Assembly: GCA_000437915.1 (NCBI GenBank)
Contig: FR900978.1
Location: 1 to 16,252 of the forward strand
Direction of reading: 5' to 3'
From: Subdoligranulum sp. CAG:314
GTDB taxonomy: Bacteria; Bacillota; Clostridia; Christensenellales; CAG-314
DNA length: 16,252 bases
In this document: positions 1-7,999 of the stretch, piece by piece
Layout: every line of letters begins with the position of its first letter
Position numbering within the stretch: position 1 is the stretch's first letter
Notes under the pieces: generated by a model
The model's database searches: none
Seen by the model: the letters and a program-made list of their open reading frames with translations, nothing else
Told to the model about the DNA's origin: nothing
Translations under genes and position numbers: made by a program

Positions 1-56
1 GCAAATATATTCGCACACTGCTCCCCGAATTTTACTACATCTTTCTCTGTTACCAT
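1..56 (-). CDS. Start of a downstream gene, possibly a MoxR-family AAA+ ATPase (partial)
   Basis: An ATG at 56-54 opens a frame to the window edge, giving MVTEKDVVKFGEQCANIF (18 residues). A GGAG ribosome binding site lies 7 bases upstream, and the gap from the stop of the preceding gene is only 41 bases with no terminator, so co-transcription is likely. The short amphipathic start is the kind that precedes the 'I..VIVGK' segment of MoxR ATPases, and MoxR genes normally accompany vWA/BatA/DUF4175-type genes such as those upstream. The identification is inferred mainly from context. No Walker motif is visible in the window, and another gene family is possible. The existence of a gene here is much better supported than its identity. 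Confidence 0.6.
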   Translation of the reverse strand, partial: MVTEKDVVKFGEQCANIF

Positions 57-63
57 GTCCTAT

Positions 64-67
64 CTCC
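64..67 (-). promoter_or_regulatory. Ribosome binding site for the partial gene at 56
   Basis: The minus strand reads GGAG followed by 7 bases and then ATG at 56. This supports that ATG as a true start even though only 56 bases of the gene are visible. Confidence 0.6.
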
Positions 68-97
68 GTGTTTATTTGATTTTTTTGCAGATTTGAT

Positions 98-3000
98 TCA
101 GTCGTTGTTTAAGGCTATGCTTACCCTTTCAACCTCGCCGTCCTCGTTTTTGTGAACGGTAACGGTATAGGTACCCTCCGACGTGACGACGGTAAAGGTT
201 CCGTCTCCGTTGTCGACACACGACAGGGCTTCAAAATAAACGTCGTCCACAATCAGCGCCGTTATTTCAAGCGCCTCGCCCGTTTCCTCGTCGCAAACGA
301 CGCGGGCTGCGTCGCCAAGCGCCGACGCGATGTTTCTTTCCGCGTAACGCACCAGAACGCCCGACTCGACGTTGCCCTCTCCGTCAAAAACGAACTCGAA
401 ACAATATCTGAAATCCGAATATGCGTTCCCCGCGTACTCTCTCGAATAGAATACCCACCGAGTTTCGCTCTCCTCCTCGAAATTGTAAACCGCGACGGGT
501 TCCCCTCTGTAGCTTAGCGTAGGATAAAATTCGTCGCCTTTGGCGTAATATTCCACCTCTCCCGTGAGCGGGTTTTCTCCCTTGACGAAACGGAACGCAG
601 ACGAATAAAGGAAGGTTTCCCTGTACACCGCGCTGCCGTCGTCCGACCTGAATATCTCCTCCGCCAAAGTGCAGGAATGAATTATATACACGAATTGCTG
701 CACGTTTCGGTTGTACGCCAGATAAAAATTCAGGTGGTAAGTGTTGCCGTCCGCCGCAACAAACTCTGACGCGAACAGATTGCCGAAGCCTTCGACCTGC
801 GCGTCTATAAAGCCCGCTTTGCTCAGCGTGCCGTCGGCGAATCTCAGCGGATTGCCGTCGGCGTCCTTTATAAAATTGAAGCTTCCCGAAACGGAATAAA
901 CCGTTTTGCCGTCCGCAACGTCCGCAACGACGTTGATATATCCGTAAGCGCCTTCAAACAAAAACGCGAGGCCGGAACCGTAAACCGTGAGCAGCTCGAC
1001 ATAGGTGTAGTCGTAAGCCGTCAGACCGTAAATATACTTTTCGCTGTCAAATGCGAAAGTTTTTTCGGTCAGGTTCACTTCGATGAAGTAGTTGACGGTA
1101 AACAGATAATCCGAAACGCTGCCGTATAGCGCGCCCGTAGCAAGACAGGCAAGCATGGTCTCGACGCCGGAATCGCCGTAATAAACCAGAAAATAATACT
1201 GAGTCTGTTTGCCCGTCGAGTCGGTGTAAACCGCGTCCACGGTAAACTCGGCTCCGCCGTCGGACTGAAATTCGAGTTTGCCGCCCTTGCCGTCCTCTAA
1301 AACGGTGTACTTGCCGTCAAAGCGCATATATGTTCTCGTGACGTTGTCTGCGGAGTCGGTATAGGTTATGCTGCCGTCCTCCTCGTCGAACTCCTCCACG
1401 ACAAAGCCGTAAGCGTTGGCTTCCGAAGAGTCCGACGGCGTGTAGGTGTAAATTTTTTGCGAACTTTCGTCATAGCTGTAAAACATTGCGGAAGCGTTGT
1501 TGAACAGCACCACGCCGTTTGAATAAAAGACGATTGAGGCGAAGTCGCTTGCGTAGTAAGTCGCGGAAAAGCTCGACCTTGACACCTGTCCGTCCGCACA
1601 GATTTCGTACAGCGCAGAGCTGCCCGTTTCCGACTCAAAATAGAAAAGTCCGTCGCTTAAAACCGTGTATCTTCCCGTTTCGGAGCGTCCGTCCGAATTG
1701 TATCGCAAAGCGTTGCCCGTTTCGTCCAGTCTGACAACCGAAAGGTCGTCGCAGTCGAGATACGCACCCGCAATTTTGTCCGAATAGAACAGAAAAGCGT
1801 AATATACGTTTCCGTCGGCGGCAAACAATCCCGTTTCGCCCACGTACTCGCCGCCGTCGAAGGCAATCGTATACAAACCGTTTTCAAACGTGTAGGCGGC
1901 TTGTATTTCCGAGTCGTCGGGCTTTTTCAGCATTGCGTTGCCGTGTCCGTCAAAAACAATCACCTCGCCGTCGGGGATATTGTTTTCCACTTTGAGGTAA
2001 GCCCCCTCTTCAAGCCCTCTGATGCTGAACGAATTGTCCGAGCCGTTCAAATCAAAAACGCGCTCCTCTCCGTTTATCGACATGGCGACGGCTTTTTCGT
2101 TTTCGTCCAGCACGTTGAGCGCCGCGACGTAATAGCCGAAATATTCGTTTTCGGTGTCCCAATATCTCGCCGTGTGCGTTGCGCCGTCAAGCTGCAGCGT
2201 ACTGCTGTCGGCTGCCGTAAACGACGAATCGGGAGCGCAAACGCGGAAATACGAGTCAATCAGCGTAAATTCGAAGGTAAAATCTCCTTCCGTTGCCTTA
2301 AAGGTGTAAACCGTCTGCTTAAACCTGTCGAAGGCAACCGTTTCGCGGGAAGCGAACGTGCCCTTTATGTTGTTTTCACCCTCGACGTAAACCAATATCG
2401 CTTTTCCGTCGTCATCCTTTTCGTCGGTGAGCTGCAATTCCGCACGGGAGGTTGCTTGACTGTCGTCGGACAGCTCGTCGTATTTGCCGAACGTTATCAC
2501 CTCGTCAAGCTCGAAATAATGAAAATAAACTGCGGAAGACGACGCGCTGACGACAAATTTAAACGTTTTTTCCTCGGAGCGGAAGGTGTAAACGCCGAAC
2601 ACCGCACCCGCCGTGTCCACCGTTTCAAGCGTATAGAATCCGTACACCGTTACCGAAACGCCGTCGATTTTTTCGGTAAACGCCGCTTCGTATCCGTCGC
2701 CGTACTTTACTCCGTTTACGGTAAGCATGGACGACGAAACGGTCGAGCCGTTTTTCTTCATGAGCAGCACCGCAGGCTCGTAAGCCAGCCGCACAAAAGT
2801 GCCGTTTTGCACGTCGATACGGAAATAGATATAACTTTCGCCGTTGCCCAGCCTTATGAAATCCGGTCCCTGACTAAACACGCCGGACACGACGTTTCCG
2901 TCCGCGTCCTCGAAAACGGCAAAGCAGGAAACGATTGTCAGCTTGGCGCCCTCTCCGTCCGAATAAACCGTCGAATAGTCCGTCGTTTCCTCTCCGTCGT

Positions 3001-5155
3001 CGGAGCCTACCACGTAATACACGTCGTAAGAAGTGGAATGTGTGTCAAAATTTACAAGCAGTGCGGCAAAACGGTTGACCGACCAATCGGCGGTCTGCTC
3101 CGTCACGGTGTAAAGATAAAAGCCGTCCTTGCTTTGTATAACTCCCGAAGAAGTCATTTCCGTATTTCCCTGCGCGTTCTGCTCGTACATTGCCGCAGTT
3201 CCGTCGCCGTTGACTACAAGGAAGGGCACACCGTCCAGTCTGCCGTCGTCGCTTACGTAAAGATACTCGGCGTAATCCGCGTGCTTTTCTTCAAACGTGA
3301 GAACGGCTCCCGACACGCCCTGCTTTTCAAAAACTCTGAACACCCTTACGCTTCCCGACGACGAAACCACCCTTATCAGGCTGCCGCCCACAAGGGAGCT
3401 TTTAACCTCGTAGCTGCCGACAAAGGAATCTCCGTTTTTGACAAAAACCGCGTTTGAGCAGCCGTCGGTAGTAAGCGTCGCGCCGTCTTCGCGCGTAAAA
3501 GTCGCGTCAAACTCGGCGACATAAGGCTCGTAGCCCATCGTTCCGCCGTAATCGCCCGCCCTTGCGGTGAGAATTACGCTTCCGCTTGCGGTGTCGTAAA
3601 GCGTAAAGACGTCGCCGTCGATAACGTAAGCGGCGTAAGCCGTGCTGTCGGGCTGCTGCGAAACAAGAGCATAACCGAACCCGTCAAGCGTGACGACGGG
3701 ATAATAAACCGCCTTGTAAGGCAGCACGCCCCAATTCGCCTCTTCTCCCCTTATTCTGAAAACATTTGTTTTTGCGCCGTTTGCAGGCTCCGTCGCCGTT
3801 CCCAGCAAAAACACAAAGCCCGTTCCGTCGGAAAAGAGAGCTTGATAATAGCCGTTTTCGTCTATAAAATACTCCCCTTCGAGATACTGTTTGTCGCCCT
3901 CTCCCGTACGGTAAAGCTCTATGCCGTTCATGTCGTCGAGAGCGAGCGTTACGTTTCTGTCAATGCCCGTCGGCTCGAACAAAAAGTATTCGCCCTTTCT
4001 GTTGGCGTAAAAAACAAAGGTTCCGTTGTCGTTTATCCGCGCGTTGAGCACATACCCCGTCGTGGGGCTTTCAAATTGGTACCAATCCTTTTTTTCGTTG
4101 TAAGAGCCTTCAATATCCACTCCGCCGCGGCACAAAACGGCTTTGCCCGTGCCGTCGCGCATGAGGTATATTTCGTCCTCTCCCGAAAACATATCGGTGT
4201 AGCCCTTGTTCCAGATTGCGTAAAGCACCGTGTCCTCCGCAAGCTCGAAATTTTCCTCCTCTATCGCCTCGTCAAAGTCCGAATTCGTGTAGGCGCCCCA
4301 GCCGAAAAACCTGTAACCGTCCGTCTCGAAGGGCACGGACTGAGGGAAATCTATTTCCTCTCCGTAAAGATATGTATAGGCGAGCTCCTCCTCGCTCCGC
4401 CCCGAGCCGTCGGGATAGTTGGAGACAAACCAAAGCCCGTAGCTGTTTCTGTCAAATCTAAGCTCGAAAACATTTTCGGAGGAATCGGCGTCGATGACGC
4501 GGGACTGCTCCGCTCCGCCGCTCAAAGAAAAGCCTTTTACCGAAAGCTCGGGAGAAAACTCCTCTCCGATTAGGGCATAGCCCGAAGAATAGCCCTCCTC
4601 GAAAGCATAGTCGGCAAGATTAAGCTCCTGCAAATATACGTTTATTTTGTACTCCGCCATGTATTTGGCTGTCAGCACAATGTCCGACGCAGGCATTTTG
4701 TCCGACTCCGCAAGCGCTCTGCCGTTGATATACCAGCCGCCGAAGCGGTACTCACCCTTGACGGGAACAAGTCCGTCCAGCGCGGCAAGGAGTCCTTTCC
4801 CCTCGGGCAGAAAAACCGAAGCGGTTTCCATAGCGCCGCCGTCAAGCTCGAAGGTGACGGCATACGTCTTTACCCATTTGGCGTAATAAGTTTTGTCCTT
4901 TTCAAATACCGCCTGACCGACGGGCTGACCGACGAAGCTTTCGTCCTCATACCAGCCTTCGAGCGCGTATCCGTCGCGCGTAACTGCGGGGAAATCCGCA
5001 ATTTCTCCCGCTTTGCCTTCCAGCACCGTAAAATTGCCGTCATACGTCACCAATTTGAGCGTTACCTTGCTTTCGCAGCCCGCAAGCAGCGCGCACGCAA
5101 GCAGCAACGCCAATGCGACAATCAAAAATGCCGTACATTTGCTCCTTCTTTTCAT
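98..5155 (-). CDS. Giant surface lipoprotein with InlB-like repeats and a long beta-rich repeat region
   Basis: This 1685-residue protein is predicted to be lipid-anchored on the outer face of the membrane. Residues 1-26 form a signal peptide (KRR n-region, hydrophobic core) ending in lipobox LAGC with Cys27. Residues about 30-95, 97-166 and 238-318 are InlB B-repeat (Listeria-Bacteroides, Flg_new) type modules with the GY...GW...(Y/A)xW signature. Residues about 168-236 resemble a MucBP-like module ending in FDRN. From about 327 to 1300 a loose unit with a DGxGxA core followed by GxY and an aromatic strand recurs about eight times. The rest is also beta-rich, with GTFTV and GTYTVTV strands near the end. 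There is no LPXTG motif, C-terminal membrane helix or recognisable enzyme site. The start is supported by GGAGG nine bases upstream. It follows the LRR lipoprotein gene by 36 bases and is probably in the same operon. An adhesive or structural envelope role is inferred, and the ligand is unknown. Confidence 0.9.
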   Translation of the reverse strand: MKRRSKCTAFLIVALALLLACALLAGCESKVTLKLVTYDGNFTVLEGKAGEIADFPAVTRDGYALEGWYEDESFVGQPVGQAVFEKDKTYYAKWVKTYAVTFELDGGAMETASVFLPEGKGLLAALDGLVPVKGEYRFGGWYINGRALAESDKMPASDIVLTAKYMAEYKINVYLQELNLADYAFEEGYSSGYALIGEEFSPELSVKGFSLSGGAEQSRVIDADSSENVFELRFDRNSYGLWFVSNYPDGSGRSEEELAYTYLYGEEIDFPQSVPFETDGYRFFGWGAYTNSDFDEAIEEENFELAEDTVLYAIWNKGYTDMFSGEDEIYLMRDGTGKAVLCRGGVDIEGSYNEKKDWYQFESPTTGYVLNARINDNGTFVFYANRKGEYFLFEPTGIDRNVTLALDDMNGIELYRTGEGDKQYLEGEYFIDENGYYQALFSDGTGFVFLLGTATEPANGAKTNVFRIRGEEANWGVLPYKAVYYPVVTLDGFGYALVSQQPDSTAYAAYVIDGDVFTLYDTASGSVILTARAGDYGGTMGYEPYVAEFDATFTREDGATLTTDGCSNAVFVKNGDSFVGSYEVKSSLVGGSLIRVVSSSGSVRVFRVFEKQGVSGAVLTFEEKHADYAEYLYVSDDGRLDGVPFLVVNGDGTAAMYEQNAQGNTEMTSSGVIQSKDGFYLYTVTEQTADWSVNRFAALLVNFDTHSTSYDVYYVVGSDDGEETTDYSTVYSDGEGAKLTIVSCFAVFEDADGNVVSGVFSQGPDFIRLGNGESYIYFRIDVQNGTFVRLAYEPAVLLMKKNGSTVSSSMLTVNGVKYGDGYEAAFTEKIDGVSVTVYGFYTLETVDTAGAVFGVYTFRSEEKTFKFVVSASSSAVYFHYFELDEVITFGKYDELSDDSQATSRAELQLTDEKDDDGKAILVYVEGENNIKGTFASRETVAFDRFKQTVYTFKATEGDFTFEFTLIDSYFRVCAPDSSFTAADSSTLQLDGATHTARYWDTENEYFGYYVAALNVLDENEKAVAMSINGEERVFDLNGSDNSFSIRGLEEGAYLKVENNIPDGEVIVFDGHGNAMLKKPDDSEIQAAYTFENGLYTIAFDGGEYVGETGLFAADGNVYYAFLFYSDKIAGAYLDCDDLSVVRLDETGNALRYNSDGRSETGRYTVLSDGLFYFESETGSSALYEICADGQVSRSSFSATYYASDFASIVFYSNGVVLFNNASAMFYSYDESSQKIYTYTPSDSSEANAYGFVVEEFDEEDGSITYTDSADNVTRTYMRFDGKYTVLEDGKGGKLEFQSDGGAEFTVDAVYTDSTGKQTQYYFLVYYGDSGVETMLACLATGALYGSVSDYLFTVNYFIEVNLTEKTFAFDSEKYIYGLTAYDYTYVELLTVYGSGLAFLFEGAYGYINVVADVADGKTVYSVSGSFNFIKDADGNPLRFADGTLSKAGFIDAQVEGFGNLFASEFVAADGNTYHLNFYLAYNRNVQQFVYIIHSCTLAEEIFRSDDGSAVYRETFLYSSAFRFVKGENPLTGEVEYYAKGDEFYPTLSYRGEPVAVYNFEEESETRWVFYSREYAGNAYSDFRYCFEFVFDGEGNVESGVLVRYAERNIASALGDAARVVCDEETGEALEITALIVDDVYFEALSCVDNGDGTFTVVTSEGTYTVTVHKNEDGEVERVSIALNND
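1258..4177 (-). repeat. Degenerate tandem DGxGxA beta repeats in the giant lipoprotein
   Basis: Residues about 327-1300 contain recurring units built on a DGxGxA-like turn, a short charged stretch, GxY, then an aromatic strand. Clear cores are RDGTGKAV (333), LDGFGYAL (490), NGDGTAAM (649), FDGHGNAM (1068) and LDETGNAL (1143), with weaker ones near 563, 1208 and 1287. Spacing is irregular, about 70 to 160 residues between the clear cores. I do not recognise the unit as a named family. Confidence 0.5.
4202..5068 (-). repeat. InlB-like repeat modules in the giant lipoprotein
   Basis: This segment encodes residues about 30-318. At least three beta-grasp modules share the pattern of a GY or YRF segment, then GW, then a closing strand such as YYAKW, LTAKY or LYAIW. 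One diverged module with a MucBP-like look sits between the second and third. The copies are diverged at DNA level, so recombination between them is not expected. Confidence 0.75.
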
Positions 5156-5164
5156 TTTTTCTTA

Positions 5165-5169
5165 CCTCC
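5165..5169 (-). promoter_or_regulatory. Ribosome binding site of the giant lipoprotein
   Basis: GGAGG on the minus strand lies nine bases before the ATG at 5155. It fixes the start immediately ahead of the KRR n-region of the signal peptide. Confidence 0.75.
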
Positions 5170-5191
5170 GTCTGAAAAGTGAATAGTAGTT

Positions 5192-7987
5192 TTATGCTTC
5201 GGATTGTTCCGCAGCAGTATCCGTTTCATTTTCCGAATCGGTCGCGGCTGTTTTCCACTCCGCAACCGCAAGCGCGCCCTGCGGCAAATCCGCCGTAAGT
5301 GACGCGGCAAAGGTTTTTTGTCCCTCCGCCGTACTTACCGTCCAGCAGTCGAATCGGTATCCCTCTCTGTAAGGTGCGGAAAATCCGTTCCTTGCCGTTT
5401 TGTTTTCAATTGACGACTCGCCTACCGTAAACGACAGCACGTAATCGCCGTTTTCGGACAAATCGCAGCCCCACACTACGGGACGATAGCCCGAGTTCCA
5501 GCGAGCGCTCCACTTTTCCCCCGCGTTTTCGCCCTCGCAGTAAAGCGTGAGAAATTTGCAGCCGTTGAACGCATGGCTGCCTATTTCCTCCACGCTTTGT
5601 CTGAGCGTAACCGATTTAAGCGACGCGCAGCTTCTGAACGCGTAGCTGCCCAAGCTGCGCAGCGACGCGGGCAGAACAACGCTTTCAAGCAAATTGCAGG
5701 AGTAAAAGGCATATTCGCCGATTCTTTCGACGCTGCCCATTGTCACCGAAGCAAGCGACGCGCATTTGTAAAAGGTTTTGTCGCCGATTTCTTTGAGACT
5801 GTCGGGCAGAACAATGCTTTCGAGCGCGGCGCAATTGTAAAACGCGCCCTCTCCGAGTCGGGTCAGATTTTCGCCCAACGCAACCGAAACAAGCGACGCA
5901 CAGCCGGAAAACGCCTTTTCTCCTATGTCGAAAACGGAAGACGGGACGGAAAACGAACCGAGCGACGCGCAGTTTGCAAACGCATAGTCCGACAGCGTTT
6001 CCAGCCGCGCGGACTGTCCGAAGCTCACTTCGATGAGGTTTCCGCAGCCGTAAAAGGCATAGGCTCCGATTTCTTTCACGTAATCGGGAATTTTCGCCAC
6101 CACAACTCCGCTTTTGTAAAACGCGGAGCGTCCGATTTTTTCCACTTCGAGCGGAATGTCTACCTGCTTCAAGCTCGAACATTTGTAAAAGGTGTAGTCG
6201 CTTATTTCAAGGAGATTGCTCGCCAATACGTCCATGTACACCCTCGAAAGAGAAGAACACTCGTAAAACGCGCCGTAGCCTATGTATTTTACGCTGTCGG
6301 GCACCGTCACCGCGCCTAAACCCGTCTTTTTGTAAAAGGCGTAATCGGATATACCGACCGTTCCGTCGGCTATGGTTATGCTCACGCTTTCCTGCCCGTC
6401 CTTAAAGCCCACTACCCAGTTGCCGACGTAAATCAATCCGCTGTCTACGGCATTCCACGCCGCAGTGTTGTAAAAGGCGTAGGTGCCTATGGATTCTACC
6501 GACGAAGGCAGTCTGACGTCGCCCATATACGCCTTGTTGCCCAAATCGGTGCAGCGCGCGAAAGCATAGCTTTCTATGTTTTTAAGGCTGCTGCCGAGAG
6601 AAAAATAGCCCCTGCCCAGCACCTTGCAGCCGTCGAAAGCGTATCTGCCTATGCGCTCCACGCCGTTCCCAGCGTCAAGGGACATAAGCTCTGTGCATCT
6701 GTAAAAGGCGTAGTCTCCGATAAACCTGACGGAATCGGGAATCACGGCTTCCGTGATTGCGCGCCCCGCAAATGTCATGTCGGCGATTCCGCGCGTGCCC
6801 GCCAAAAGATTAAGCTCCGAAAGCGTCGCGCTGCAAGAAACAGCCCACCCGTCGGCGTAAACTATGCCGCTTGCGCTTTGACTCAAAGCGGTAGAATCGA
6901 AAGCCAACGCCCCTATTTGCTTAACGCCCGAGCCGATAACCACGTCCGACAGGGACTGACACCCGAAAAACGCCTGTTCGCCGATTGAAACGACGCTGTC
7001 GGGCGTTTCGAAACAAGCCAGCTTGACGCAGCCGTTGAAGGCGTTTGCTCCGATAGCGGACAGTCTTTGGTTTAAGGCAAAGCTTTTTAAAGACACGCAG
7101 GAGGCAAACGCTCCCTCTCCTATGCTGTCGACTGCGGCGCCGAGCGTCACGCTTTCAAGCAGATCGCAGCCGTAAAAGGACTTTTCGCCCAGCGTGCGCA
7201 CGCTGTCCGGCACCTTAAGCTCGGAAAGCTTGTCGCAATCGGAAAACGCAGACGCCGCCACAGAAAGGATACCGCCGCCCAAATCGACGGACGTCATGTT
7301 TCTGCAATACTGAAAAGAACTCTTTTTCACTTCTTTGAGACTGTCGGGCAATTTTATGCTCTGCAACGCGCGGCAGCCCTGAAAAGCGTGCTCTCCAAGC
7401 TCGCTTAACCCGTCGGGCAGCGTCACGGATTGGAGATTGGAGCAGTTGGTGAAAGCGTAGTCTCCGATTTCCCTGACGTTTTTGCCGACGACTATGCTTT
7501 TGACTCCGCTTGACGAGTAAAACGCCTTTTCCGCTATGCTCGTCACAGGCTTGCCCCGATAAACGTCGCCTATTTCTATATCTCCTCTCGCGCTTCCCAC
7601 ACGGGTAACCTCGTATTCGGTGTTGGCGTTTGTCAACGTGTAGACAAGCCCGTTTTCGTAAGGCTTGGTAAACACAAAGGCGTCCGACCATTTGGAGTCT
7701 CCCGTCTGTCCCAACGCGTCGGTTGCTTTCACTCTGATTTTGTAGCTGCCCTCTTCGAGTCCTTCGAGCGAATAAGAGGTTTTGCTGCTTACGTATTCCC
7801 TGCCGTCTATTTCCACTATGTATGTCGTGGACGCCGTTGCGTTTTCGACGGGAGACCAGGACAATACCCAATCGGTTTCGTTTACCTTCAAATCCGACGG
7901 TCTGCCAAGCCCTCCCGAACAGCCCGCCAGCGCAAGCATACAAAAAATCAAAATCAAAAGATAAGGCGCTCTAAGTTTTTTCATCAT
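5192..7987 (-). CDS. BspA-type leucine-rich-repeat lipoprotein with FN3-like and InlB-like domains
   Basis: With the start at 7987 the protein has 931 residues. Residues 1-22 are a signal peptide and lipobox LAGC places the lipidated Cys at 23. Residues about 30-108 look like a fibronectin type III domain (W..V.....Y.VEIDG, GSYKIRVKATD). Residues about 110-840 hold roughly 27 BspA/LRR_5 units of about 23 residues with the pattern AFxxCxxLxxVxLPxSVxxIG, closed by the cap KWSARWNSGYRPVVW. Residues about 848-912 form an InlB-like repeat (REGYRFDCW ... AVAEWK), then an acidic tail. A longer open frame reaches 8077, but that extension lies inside the preceding gene and would bury the signal peptide. 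The ATG at 7987 or 7984 follows GAGG and overlaps the upstream TGA. The expected role is binding or adhesion at the cell surface. BspA-type proteins bind host or bacterial ligands in some species, but the ligand here is unknown. Confidence 0.92.
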   Translation of the reverse strand: MMKKLRAPYLLILIFCMLALAGCSGGLGRPSDLKVNETDWVLSWSPVENATASTTYIVEIDGREYVSSKTSYSLEGLEEGSYKIRVKATDALGQTGDSKWSDAFVFTKPYENGLVYTLTNANTEYEVTRVGSARGDIEIGDVYRGKPVTSIAEKAFYSSSGVKSIVVGKNVREIGDYAFTNCSNLQSVTLPDGLSELGEHAFQGCRALQSIKLPDSLKEVKKSSFQYCRNMTSVDLGGGILSVAASAFSDCDKLSELKVPDSVRTLGEKSFYGCDLLESVTLGAAVDSIGEGAFASCVSLKSFALNQRLSAIGANAFNGCVKLACFETPDSVVSIGEQAFFGCQSLSDVVIGSGVKQIGALAFDSTALSQSASGIVYADGWAVSCSATLSELNLLAGTRGIADMTFAGRAITEAVIPDSVRFIGDYAFYRCTELMSLDAGNGVERIGRYAFDGCKVLGRGYFSLGSSLKNIESYAFARCTDLGNKAYMGDVRLPSSVESIGTYAFYNTAAWNAVDSGLIYVGNWVVGFKDGQESVSITIADGTVGISDYAFYKKTGLGAVTVPDSVKYIGYGAFYECSSLSRVYMDVLASNLLEISDYTFYKCSSLKQVDIPLEVEKIGRSAFYKSGVVVAKIPDYVKEIGAYAFYGCGNLIEVSFGQSARLETLSDYAFANCASLGSFSVPSSVFDIGEKAFSGCASLVSVALGENLTRLGEGAFYNCAALESIVLPDSLKEIGDKTFYKCASLASVTMGSVERIGEYAFYSCNLLESVVLPASLRSLGSYAFRSCASLKSVTLRQSVEEIGSHAFNGCKFLTLYCEGENAGEKWSARWNSGYRPVVWGCDLSENGDYVLSFTVGESSIENKTARNGFSAPYREGYRFDCWTVSTAEGQKTFAASLTADLPQGALAVAEWKTAATDSENETDTAAEQSEA
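5468..7660 (-). repeat. LRR_5 (BspA-type) array of the lipoprotein
   Basis: About 27 tandem units of 22-24 codons begin with (A/S/T)F and a conserved Cys two to four residues on. Two units, near 6874 and 6442, are interrupted by islands containing GIVYADGWAVS and GLIYVGNWVVGF. Such islands occur in other BspA-type arrays. The units are diverged at DNA level. Confidence 0.85.
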
Positions 7988-7999
7988 TTTTTCCTCGCT
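7984..7999 (-). promoter_or_regulatory. ATGA start-stop overlap and ribosome binding site
   Basis: The minus strand reads GAGG, five A residues, then ATGATGA. The TGA stop of the dual-vWA gene (7986-7984) lies inside the start of the LRR lipoprotein gene. GAGG is 5 bases from the first ATG (7987) and 8 from the second (7984), so either may be used. The arrangement suggests translational coupling. Confidence 0.75.

Noticed and set aside
310..400. An active glutamine amidotransferase in the dual-vWA protein (coordinates are residues of that protein)
   Set aside because: The fold-like region lacks an evident nucleophile Cys and His-Glu pair in the expected context, so I treat it as a non-catalytic domain.
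1901..3457. A 518-codon open frame on the plus strand
   Set aside because: It lies wholly antisense to the giant lipoprotein, whose signal peptide, ribosome binding site and repeats are clear. Its product is basic and has no recognisable domain, as expected from the codon bias of the real gene.
5156..5191. A possible terminator or promoter between the two lipoprotein genes
   Set aside because: The gap is only 36 bases with no stem-loop and no paired -35/-10 elements. It carries only the ribosome binding site.
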